This document shows, one piece after another, positions 1 to 6,470 of a DNA stretch of 12,253 bases. The stretch spans positions 1 through 12,253 of the forward strand of contig CAZPWQ010000103.1 of assembly GCA_964590495.1 (NCBI GenBank), in the 5' to 3' direction. The notes below the pieces were generated by a model. The model searched no databases. It was not told the DNA's origin and saw nothing but the letters and a program-made list of their open reading frames with translations. The position numbers and the translations under genes were made by a program. Origin of the DNA: CAZPWQ01 sp964590495. GTDB lineage: Bacteria > Bacteroidota > Rhodothermia > Balneolales > Balneolaceae. The first letter of the stretch is position 1. The number at the start of each line of letters is the position of its first letter.

Positions 1-72
1 AAACCAACAAAATATTTCTAAGGAAGTCTAAAAGAGCGCAATCCCGCCGGGTTTGGGGATGTAGTCGAAGAC
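1..72. other. Flank downstream of mutS2, no gene seen
   Basis: This stretch lies 3' of mutS2 up to the window edge. I see no coding start, no tRNA-like arms and no convincing terminator. There is only a weak 5-bp ATCCC/GGGAT pairing around positions 41-60, with no T-tract beside it on either strand. Confidence 0.4.
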
Positions 73-2475
73 TCATTTAAAGTACGCAATAGTACAACCG
101 GCGCCGCCCTGTTCGATGGGGGCTATCTCATACCCTTTGATATCCGGTCGTTTTTCGAGGTGTTCGTGCACCAGCTTCTTTAAAATACCTTCCCCTTTTC
201 CGTGGATGATCTGAACCTCATTTTTACCGGCGGCCATGGCATTATCAAGGTAGTGCATCACCTCTTTCATCGCTTCCGGTCCGCGCATGCCCCGTATGTT
301 TAATGCGGGTTTGATTACAGGGGGGCTGTCGCGTCCCACAATATTAACCTCGACCTGCTTCTGTTTCTTCTTTTGGGAGGCACTCTTCACCTTAACCAGG
401 TTGCGGTATTTGGTCTTCAGACGAAGTCCGCCGGCAAGTACCACTGCCTGCTTCCCGTTAATCTCTTCCAGTTCACCGGTGGTATTGGCATCCTGCAGGC
501 GAACAATATCGCCAACCTGCGGCGGATTGGAATTATCGCGGACCTGTTTCTCTCTTTGTTTTTCAAGGCCCTCCAGCTCACCGTCTACTTTGGATCTGTA
601 TTCCTCAACCTCTTTGCGGGCTTCTTTTATCGTTTCTTCATCCTTTTGTCCCTTTTCTACAATTCGCTCGACGGCATCTTCAATTTTTTTATTGGCAGAC
701 TGCATGATTTCCTTTGCCTCATTCAGGGCCTTTTCCCGGATAGTATCTTTTTCTTTTTCAATGGCCGAGCGTTTTTCCTCGTATCTGTTGCGGGCTTTTT
801 CGGTATTTGATTTCAGCTTGTCATACTTCTGCTTGAGTTCTTCCGCCTCCTGACTCTTGGTTTCCAGTTCGGATATAAGCGTTTCCATATCACTTTTCGC
901 CTCGCCCAGCAACACACGTGCCTGCTTCAGGAAATAATCCTGCAGCTTCATTCTCTCGGCTATCTCGAAAGCATAACTGCTGCCGGGCACTCCTTTTTTA
1001 AAGCGATAGGTCGGGGACAGAGTATCTTGGTCAAATTCCATTGAGCCGTTAACTGCCTGTTCGTGCTCGTGGGCAAATATTTTGAGGGAACCGTGATGTG
1101 TCGTTACCAGCACTTTTGACCCGCGCTCCATCAACAGTTCAATCAGCGCCTGAAACAATGCGCCTCCCTCTTCGGGATCGGTTCCCGCCGCCGCTTCATC
1201 AATAAGCACCAGGCCCCGCTCATCAGCATGTTCCAGCGTATCGCGCATCCACTCAAGGCGGGAAGAAAACGTGCTTAAATCATTTTCAATAGATTGGTCA
1301 TCTCCCATATCCACGAATAATCCGCTGAACAGCGGTATTTCCGAGCTGTCGCGGGCCGGAATGGCAAATCCGCTCTGAATCATCATGATACACAATCCGA
1401 GCGTCTTTAATGCGACCGACTTCCCCCCGGCGTTCGGACCCGTAATGACCAGACAACGTTCGTTTCCGGTCAGCTCCATGTTAAGCGGCACTACCTCTTC
1501 ACGTTCCTGTTGCGGAAGATTCAGGTTTTTGAGCAGTAAAATGGGATTATAGGCTTCCCTCAGGTACATGTGCGATGTTTCCGAAAGAACCGGCAGGTAG
1601 GCATCTAAATCAATACAAAGCTGTGCCTTTGCTGCAATGACATCAATGGAACCTAATACGTCAATGTTTTGGAGGATGGTATCTCTTTCAGCCCGTACAG
1701 CCGAAGTCAGTTCCTGCAAAATTCGCTCGATTTCACGCTGTTCCTCAGATTCAAGCTGACGTATTTCGTTGTTGATATTCAGAGCTTCAACCGGTTCGAG
1801 ATATACTGTTTGTCCCGTCGAAGAAACATCATGCACAAATCCCTTGATTTTGCGTTTATACTCCGCCTGCACCGGAATCACCATGCGTCCGTTACGGATG
1901 GTAGGCCCTTCATCCGAAGCCATACCTTCTTTTGAGACACGGCTCATAACGCGGTTTATGGTATTTCTCAGGTCGTTGCGCTTGTTGTTGAGCCGCTTGC
2001 GAATCGACTGCAGCTGGGGACTTGCATCATTACGCAATTCCCCATGTTCGGTGATTATACCTTTTATGGTTACTTCCAGTTCTTTGAGCGGAATTAATCC
2101 GATGGAGAGTTCCTGCAGCTCCGGGTAGCTGTCCTTGCGGTGATTCAGGTAGGATTTTATGCGGCGCGCGGTGACAGACACTTCCATGATCTCGAGGAAT
2201 GACGGCAGGGGAAGAATACTGCCTTCAGCTTTGGCCTGCTTCAGGTATTTCCGTACATCATGCAGGTTATCCAAAGGGAAGGCCGCATCATTTTGGAGCA
2301 GATCCATCATTTCGCCGGTCCGGGCCAGCCTCCGTTCAATAGCCCGCCGATCGGAATATGGCATCAAGGCAGACAATTGCTCGCGTCCCATAACCGACTG
2401 TGCTTTTTTCATGGTTGCCGCACGAACGGTCTCAAATCCGATTTTTTCACTTAAACGTTCAGGATGTAAATGCAT
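73..2475 (-). CDS. mutS2: MutS2 ATPase with C-terminal Smr domain
   Basis: An 800-residue MutS2, which is a usual length. MutS2 proteins lack the mismatch-binding domain of MutS. In various species they suppress recombination at branched DNA or rescue collided ribosomes; which role applies here is not shown. The core domain and clamp occupy roughly residues 1-320. The ATPase follows with Walker A GPNAGGKS (346-353), a signature-like STFSSRL (401-407), Walker B LVLIDEA (422-428) and TTHH (458-461). A long charged coiled coil spans about 520-645. A small KOW-like barrel lies at about 652-695 and the Smr domain at about 722-800, with HGKG at 758-761. The usual LDLRG motif of Smr reads LNIRG (725-729), so its Asp is Asn. 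The ATG at 2475 begins a conventional MutS2 N-terminus, but no Shine-Dalgarno precedes it. The gene is divergent from the PhzF gene across 172 bases. Confidence 0.96.
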   Translation of the reverse strand: MHLHPERLSEKIGFETVRAATMKKAQSVMGREQLSALMPYSDRRAIERRLARTGEMMDLLQNDAAFPLDNLHDVRKYLKQAKAEGSILPLPSFLEIMEVSVTARRIKSYLNHRKDSYPELQELSIGLIPLKELEVTIKGIITEHGELRNDASPQLQSIRKRLNNKRNDLRNTINRVMSRVSKEGMASDEGPTIRNGRMVIPVQAEYKRKIKGFVHDVSSTGQTVYLEPVEALNINNEIRQLESEEQREIERILQELTSAVRAERDTILQNIDVLGSIDVIAAKAQLCIDLDAYLPVLSETSHMYLREAYNPILLLKNLNLPQQEREEVVPLNMELTGNERCLVITGPNAGGKSVALKTLGLCIMMIQSGFAIPARDSSEIPLFSGLFVDMGDDQSIENDLSTFSSRLEWMRDTLEHADERGLVLIDEAAAGTDPEEGGALFQALIELLMERGSKVLVTTHHGSLKIFAHEHEQAVNGSMEFDQDTLSPTYRFKKGVPGSSYAFEIAERMKLQDYFLKQARVLLGEAKSDMETLISELETKSQEAEELKQKYDKLKSNTEKARNRYEEKRSAIEKEKDTIREKALNEAKEIMQSANKKIEDAVERIVEKGQKDEETIKEARKEVEEYRSKVDGELEGLEKQREKQVRDNSNPPQVGDIVRLQDANTTGELEEINGKQAVVLAGGLRLKTKYRNLVKVKSASQKKKQKQVEVNIVGRDSPPVIKPALNIRGMRGPEAMKEVMHYLDNAMAAGKNEVQIIHGKGEGILKKLVHEHLEKRPDIKGYEIAPIEQGGAGCTIAYFK

Positions 2476-2647
2476 GATTAGATTAATAGATCACTACTTG
2501 GTCACTATCCGAAAAAACGATTCGTATTTGAAATTCACATTTTGAGATTTGTTTAAATATAACCTTCTTTACCCGGAATGATGAATTTGAAAAGAGGCGA
2601 ATTTTTGTTATTTCAACTTCCGTTGATAATACTATTAAAACAGAAAT

Positions 2648-3427
2648 ATGAAACTTCCCATTTACCAGGTTGACGCATTTACCGATGTCGTATTCAAAGG
2701 CAATCCGGCCGCTGTATGTCCGCTCGACAGCTGGCTTCCAGACGAGACCATGCAGCAAATTGCACATGAAAACAATCTTTCTGAGACCGCTTTTTTTGTT
2801 AAGGAAGAAGACGGGTATCGACTTCGCTGGTTTACACCCGAAGTAGAAGTTGACCTGTGCGGACATGCGACACTGGCCTCGGCCCACATACTATTCGATC
2901 ACCTGGGTTATGATAAAGAAGTCATCCGGTTTCAGTCCAACAGCGGAGAACTTAAAGTTAAAAAAGAAGGTGACCGGCTGGTCATGAATTTCCCGGCGGC
3001 AAAACCGGAACCTGTAATGATGCCCGCGAAACTTGAACAGGCATTGGATATCCCGGCGTTAGAGGTATTTCGTGCTACAGATTATCTGTACATTGTAGAA
3101 ACTGCTGATCAGGTCCGTAATACGGATCCCGATTTTCGGTTACTCAAAGAAGTTGAAACTCGCGGAGTTATTATAACAGCCCCGGGGGATGACGTCGATT
3201 TTGTATCCCGTTTTTTTGCGCCGGCAGCAGGAATTGATGAGGATCCGGTAACCGGTTCCGCCCATACCATGCTTGCACCATATTGGAGCAACCGCCTCGG
3301 AAAGAAAGAGCTGACAGCCCGGCAAATTTCAAAGCGCGGCGGTATGATCTACTGCACGATAAAAGGGGAAAGAGTGGAAATCAGCGGGACGGCCAAGCTG
3401 TATTTATATGGTAAGATAGAGATTTGA
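2648..3427 (+). CDS. PhzF-family isomerase/epimerase-like protein
   Basis: A 259-residue protein of the PhzF/YddE family, which shares the diaminopimelate epimerase fold (two similar alpha/beta lobes). The family includes PhzF of phenazine synthesis and many stand-alone members of unknown substrate. Visible family motifs are GNPAAV (18-23), the NLSETAFF segment (43-50) whose Glu46 matches the catalytic Glu of PhzF, CGHATLASAH (71-80), and DEDPVTGSAH (197-206) of the second lobe. No phenazine genes are nearby, so phenazine synthesis is not implied. It is slightly shorter than the roughly 280-300 residues of many relatives but has both lobes and a normal C-terminus. The ATG gives a standard family N-terminus, and the upstream sequence is A/T-rich without a Shine-Dalgarno. 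The permease gene starts 60 bases downstream on the same strand, so co-transcription is possible. Confidence 0.93.
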   Translation: MKLPIYQVDAFTDVVFKGNPAAVCPLDSWLPDETMQQIAHENNLSETAFFVKEEDGYRLRWFTPEVEVDLCGHATLASAHILFDHLGYDKEVIRFQSNSGELKVKKEGDRLVMNFPAAKPEPVMMPAKLEQALDIPALEVFRATDYLYIVETADQVRNTDPDFRLLKEVETRGVIITAPGDDVDFVSRFFAPAAGIDEDPVTGSAHTMLAPYWSNRLGKKELTARQISKRGGMIYCTIKGERVEISGTAKLYLYGKIEI

Positions 3428-3487
3428 TGAGATGAATATAAAAGCACGGGCGGACAATTTGCGCTACTACTAATAACCCAATAACGG

Positions 3488-4297
3488 ATGGAATTGCTGA
3501 TACTTTTCATACTGGGCATCATTGCAGGTGTTGTGGCCGGGTTATTCGGTCTTGGCGGGGGGATATTGTTTACGCCCATTTTGTTTGTAATGTTCAGCAG
3601 TGCCGGCATATCCAATCCCGTAGTTCTGACAATTGCGACCTCCCTCTTTTGCACTTTCATTGCCGCGACCGGCAGCTCGATACGTCAATATCACCAGCAA
3701 AATTTTTACTGGAAAGAGGGAGTAAAGGTAGGTATTCTGGGCGCCATCGGCGTTTCTGTCGGTAAGATAGTAATTACTTCCTCTTATTACAGTCAACAGG
3801 AGTTTGTAATATTTTTTAGCCTGTTACTTTTTTATGTGGCCTATATGTTTTACCGGCGTGGCTCAAAACAGCCAGATGATATCAGTCGTGATGTAGTGCC
3901 TGTAACGCTCAAACAGGCTTCCGTTACCGGGGGAATTGGCGGTTTTGTTGCTGCTCTGGCAGGAATCGGTGGGGGTGGAGTTATGGTGCCACTGATGAAT
4001 CTGTACTATGGAAAGAACTTCCAGAAATCGGTAAGTATATCCTCTCTGGCCATTGTATTGATATCGCTCTCCGGCTGGTTGCAGCTGTCACTGACTGCCG
4101 GTCCGGTTGAAACATTGACGGCATACCACCTGGGTTATGTAGATTTCGGATCGGCACTGCCATTAGCAACAGGTGGATTCATAGGGGGATTTGCCGGAGC
4201 TCTTTTCAACCTGAAAATAGAACGGCGTTACCTGCAATATGCCTTTGCGGTATTGGCAATCGGCATGGCGGTCAAATTATTGAGTGAAGCTTTTTGA
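3488..4297 (+). CDS. TauE/SafE-family sulfite/anion exporter-like permease
   Basis: A 269-residue, very hydrophobic inner-membrane protein of the TauE/SafE (DUF81) family, with an estimated eight membrane helices. Characterised relatives move sulfite, sulfoacetate or other organosulfur anions; the substrate here cannot be read from sequence. The family's internal duplication is plain. The first half carries AGLFGLGGGILFTP (17-30) and the second AALAGIGGGGVMVPL (155-169), each with the glycine-rich loop. A charged linker (about 122-142, RRGSKQPDDISRD) joins the halves. No cysteine-rich or sulfur-metabolism gene is adjacent. The ATG opens directly into the first helix and no Shine-Dalgarno is evident. 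The gene is 60 bases after the PhzF-family gene and is followed at once by a strong hairpin. The reading frame stays open for 70 codons past its TGA. Confidence 0.9.
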   Translation: MELLILFILGIIAGVVAGLFGLGGGILFTPILFVMFSSAGISNPVVLTIATSLFCTFIAATGSSIRQYHQQNFYWKEGVKVGILGAIGVSVGKIVITSSYYSQQEFVIFFSLLLFYVAYMFYRRGSKQPDDISRDVVPVTLKQASVTGGIGGFVAALAGIGGGGVMVPLMNLYYGKNFQKSVSISSLAIVLISLSGWLQLSLTAGPVETLTAYHLGYVDFGSALPLATGGFIGGFAGALFNLKIERRYLQYAFAVLAIGMAVKLLSEAF

Positions 4298-4300
4298 TCA

Positions 4301-4328
4301 TATATCTCTCCCGTCGAGGGGAGATATA
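4301..4328 (+). terminator. Hairpin after TauE/SafE stop codon
   Basis: Arms 4301-4311 and 4318-4328 pair over 11 bp with one G-U pair, enclosing a 6-base loop, and begin three bases after the permease stop. The position and strength fit a transcript end or a 3'-stabilising hairpin for the two-gene unit. There is no T-tract after it on either strand, so it is not a textbook intrinsic terminator. Confidence 0.45.
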
Positions 4329-4360
4329 CAAACCGGCTTATTCCCGGTGCTGTTAGTTTT

Positions 4361-4440
4361 GGCGGGGACAATTATGGCAAAACCATAGAAATAGATTACG
4401 ATCAGCAACACGTACTATTTGAGGCCATAATAACCCCGCC
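4361..4440. repeat. Long interrupted inverted repeat in intergenic gap
   Basis: Three nested arm pairs line up in order. GGCGGGG (4361-4367) pairs with CCCCGCC (4434-4440), ATTATGGC (4371-4378) with GCCATAAT (4424-4431), and AAATAG (4389-4394) with CTATTT (4415-4420). They are separated by small internal loops (3 versus 2 bases, then 10 versus 3) and capped by a 20-base loop. As RNA this gives an imperfect hairpin of about 80 nt. No T-tract follows, and I match it to no known riboswitch or RNA family. It sits between the permease hairpin and the kinase promoter candidate. Confidence 0.5.
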
Positions 4441-4542
4441 GGCTGCTGCTTTTGGACTGATTACACTGCACCATACAGAACGAATGACTATGTATCCAAA
4501 AATCTTTTAAGCTGGTTTACTAAGCTTCAAAGATAGATTAAT

Positions 4543-4572
4543 TTGATGAATTCACTGCTCATTTAATATTAT
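4543..4572 (+). promoter_or_regulatory. Candidate promoter for the histidine kinase
   Basis: TTGATG (4543-4548) and TATTAT (4567-4572) are separated by 18 bases, resembling -35 and -10 elements. They lie about 65 bases before the preferred kinase start, in A/T-rich DNA. If the organism is Bacteroidota-like its main sigma factor may prefer other motifs, so this is only a candidate. Confidence 0.28.
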
Positions 4573-4625
4573 CCTTTCGTTCTTATTAAAAATTGCTAAT
4601 ATTCTTTCATTCTGGACTTTTAAAT

Positions 4626-4630
4626 AGGGG
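4626..4630 (+). promoter_or_regulatory. Ribosome binding site deciding the kinase start
   Basis: AGGGG lies 8 bases before the ATG at 4639 but only 2 bases before the in-frame ATG at 4633, and it overlaps the in-frame GTG at 4630. The spacing favours the 4639 start. Confidence 0.4.
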
Positions 4631-4638
4631 TGATGGTT

Positions 4639-6252
4639 ATGGATAAAATTTTAGGGGATGAGAACAGTTCACGGCGGTGGATTCCGCTTACCATTGACTT
4701 TCTTTTGGCTAAGCATGAGCTGCAAAAAGGCCGTCTCCTTCTTCTCCTGGGCTTATGGGTGGTAGTCATCGCGTTTTGCATTTTTTCCACGGTATGGATT
4801 TCTCCCTCAAAATTCATGCTTATTGAAAGCACTGGTAATTCAACGAGTTTGTTTTTTTTGTTTTACCCACCTTTGATATTAGGCACACTGCTGCTCTTTT
4901 GGTTCGGTTTTGAGTGGGGTTTTATCCCGCTTTTTCTGTCGGCCTTTTTTATCACCTTTAATACCGGAATTACCTATTACTGGGGATTACTTTTCGGAGT
5001 TGCATTTGTTCTGGGTCTCGCCATTTATGCAATTACCTATTATTGTGTCTCATTTGATCCGGCACTAAGGGATCTTAAAAGTTTTACTTTCTTTACAGTC
5101 ATATCTTTCTTTGCCGCCCTTGGCAGTTCACTGGGATCATTTATCTGGAGTGATTTTTTTGCGCTGGAGGCTTATAAAACCACATTGTTATGGAAAGGCT
5201 GGTGGACCGGCATGTTTTTGCAGTGTATGTTGATCATTGCACCTCTGCTCTATTTATTTACACCGGCCATCTACAGGATCAGGGAAAAATATTTTCCCAA
5301 ACCTCCGGAACCCCGGGTTTCGATTGGGTGGATTTACAGTGCTATTGCCAGTGTGGTTGTAGTGCTGCTGGTATTCATTGTAGCAGCCAAAATGCTGGGT
5401 TCTGAGGCACTCGCACAACAGTTGGCGAGCTCACAACCATGGGATGGAACCAGTTTGGTTCAGACAAGTGAGTCGTTTCAGATAATTTCATGGATTTCAA
5501 TCGGGTTGGTTCTTTCTCTGGGTACAGGCGGTATTTACCTGGTAGGCAGCTGGAATCAGCGATTAATTGAAGAAGTGAATAAAAAGACACTTCTGCTCCA
5601 ACAAAGCGAAACACAATTAAAAGAGGCAGTGGAGGAGCGGGATCTTTTTCTCGATACGATACACGACCGCATCAAAAATAATTTAACCATGGTGCTGGCA
5701 CTGTTGGAACTGCAGTTAAAGAATGTAGTAGATAAACCGCTCGCCGAAATTCTTAAGGATTCCCATTCCAGGATCAGGTGCCTGGCACTGATTCACGAAA
5801 CTATGGATCAGTCAGACTCTTTCAGGGAGGTGGATATTAAAAAATACGTTGTTAAGCTTTCAAACCGGTTGCAAAAAGCTTTTCACAATAAAGATCAGGA
5901 TATAGAAGTCTCATTAAACGTCCAGGAAATCACTGTTGATATCGATGATGCTGTGCCTATTGCAATGATACTTAATGAATTGATGGTTAATGCTTATATT
6001 CATGGTTTCAAGGAAAGATCACGCGGAGTTATCATCGTTGAATTTCTCGAACAAGTGGAGGGGTTGATGTTAAGAGTCCGAAATAATGGTAATCCATTAT
6101 CGCCCGATTTTGATTCAGTTGCTCACAACACGCTTGGCTTTAAGCTGATTCGAACCCTAGTAAAACAGCTTAAAGGAGAATTTGCTATTGAGGATCGCGA
6201 AAAACCTTCCTTCAGTATAAGCATTCCGATGAATGTTATGGTCGAAGCATAG
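4639..6252 (+). CDS. Membrane sensor histidine kinase, MASE1-like + HisKA_2 + HATPase
   Basis: A 537-residue protein from the ATG at 4639, chosen for AGGGG spacing; GTG 4630 or ATG 4633 would add two or three residues. Residues about 33-305 hold some eight membrane helices. The segments FYPPLILGTLLLFWFG (75-90) and WKGWWTGMFLQCMLIIAPLL (185-204) resemble MASE1, an integral-membrane sensory domain of unknown ligand. A short coiled coil (about 306-335) leads to a HisKA_2-type helix with the motif IHDRIKNNL (341-349). The HATPase has the N-box LNELMVNAYIHG (445-456) and TLGFKLIRTL (498-507) of the G2 region. Two key positions differ from consensus. HisKA_2 usually reads HHRVKNNL, and the His before Arg is Asp343 here. 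The G1 box DxGxG reads NNGNP (482-486). No response regulator is encoded in the window, so it is an orphan here. It converges on ftsZ. Confidence 0.88.
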   Translation: MDKILGDENSSRRWIPLTIDFLLAKHELQKGRLLLLLGLWVVVIAFCIFSTVWISPSKFMLIESTGNSTSLFFLFYPPLILGTLLLFWFGFEWGFIPLFLSAFFITFNTGITYYWGLLFGVAFVLGLAIYAITYYCVSFDPALRDLKSFTFFTVISFFAALGSSLGSFIWSDFFALEAYKTTLLWKGWWTGMFLQCMLIIAPLLYLFTPAIYRIREKYFPKPPEPRVSIGWIYSAIASVVVVLLVFIVAAKMLGSEALAQQLASSQPWDGTSLVQTSESFQIISWISIGLVLSLGTGGIYLVGSWNQRLIEEVNKKTLLLQQSETQLKEAVEERDLFLDTIHDRIKNNLTMVLALLELQLKNVVDKPLAEILKDSHSRIRCLALIHETMDQSDSFREVDIKKYVVKLSNRLQKAFHNKDQDIEVSLNVQEITVDIDDAVPIAMILNELMVNAYIHGFKERSRGVIIVEFLEQVEGLMLRVRNNGNPLSPDFDSVAHNTLGFKLIRTLVKQLKGEFAIEDREKPSFSISIPMNVMVEA

Positions 6253-6291
6253 ATTGATTGTATTCTCAACTATTTAAATTAAAACTGGTTT

Positions 6292-6321
6292 ACCACTGAG
6301 GCGCTGAGGTGACTTAGTGGT
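6292..6321. repeat. CACTGAGG-type repeat with imperfect hairpin
   Basis: ACCACTGAG (6292-6300) faces CTTAGTGGT (6313-6321), pairing 9 positions including one G-T. Between them CTGAGG recurs (6297-6302 and 6305-6310) with an 8-base period. Degenerate runs of CACTGAGG/CACAGAGG units are familiar intergenic repeats in many bacterial genomes, and this looks like a short copy. It sits about 40 bases after the kinase stop. Confidence 0.4.
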
Positions 6322-6333
6322 TAATTAAAAAAG

Positions 6334-6363
6334 AAAAAGAGCCCCGGTCAAAAGGCTCTTTTT
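6334..6363. terminator. Bidirectional intrinsic terminator between kinase and ftsZ
   Basis: AAAAAGAGCC (6334-6343) and GGCTCTTTTT (6354-6363) form a perfect 10-bp inverted repeat with a 10-base loop. On the plus strand the stem ends in TTTTT. On the minus strand it is followed by a T-rich run (complement of 6321-6338). It lies between the convergent kinase and ftsZ genes and should stop transcription from both sides. Confidence 0.8.
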
Positions 6364-6381
6364 AAAGTTAGCAATCTATTT

Positions 6382-6395
6382 CCCGTCGAAACGGG
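6382..6395. repeat. Small GC hairpin downstream of ftsZ
   Basis: CCCGT and ACGGG pair over 5 bp around a CGAA tetraloop, between the bidirectional terminator and the ftsZ stop. In the ftsZ transcript it could stabilise the 3' end. It shares the 9-mer TCCCGTCGA with the loop side of the hairpin at 4301-4328, which may be chance. Confidence 0.3.
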
Positions 6396-6470
6396 TATAA
6401 AAGACCGGTTACGTAAGATCATCCGGCCGGTAACAAGCAATCTTAAAAGGTACTTGACACGGCACGAGAG

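Larger units (their letters stand above)
4298..4510 (+). other. Unexplained open frame continuing past permease stop
   Basis: After the permease TGA the same frame stays open for 70 codons to TAA at 4508-4510. It has no ATG, GTG or TTG before an ATG at 4484. The translation is mixed-composition and could pass for protein (for example SFGGDNYGKTIEIDYD encoded at 4355-4402), but I recognise no family. It could be the remnant of a decayed gene, a rare readthrough extension, or chance. The long inverted repeat lies inside it. I do not call it a gene. Confidence 0.2.

Noticed and set aside
287..853. 188-codon plus-strand open frame opposite mutS2
   Set aside because: It lies antisense to the MutS2 coiled coil. 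Its Ser/Phe-rich composition mirrors the Glu/Lys-rich coiled coil on the other strand.
2602..2635. Possible promoter (TTGTTA with GATAAT or TACTAT) before the PhzF-family gene
   Set aside because: Spacings of 14 or 19 bases and weak hexamers in very A/T-rich DNA. The pair is no better than chance.
2483..2887. 134-codon minus-strand frame just upstream of mutS2
   Set aside because: Most of it is antisense to the PhzF-family gene, whose motifs are unmistakable, and the rest is A/T-rich intergenic DNA. The translation matches nothing I know.
2648..3427. Reading the PhzF-family gene as part of phenazine biosynthesis
   Set aside because: No other phz gene is present, and stand-alone PhzF/YddE proteins are widespread without phenazines.
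6370..6443. 8-base direct repeat AGCAATCT flanking the region before the ftsZ stop
   Set aside because: Too short to be a target-site duplication signal on its own, with no element ends between the copies.
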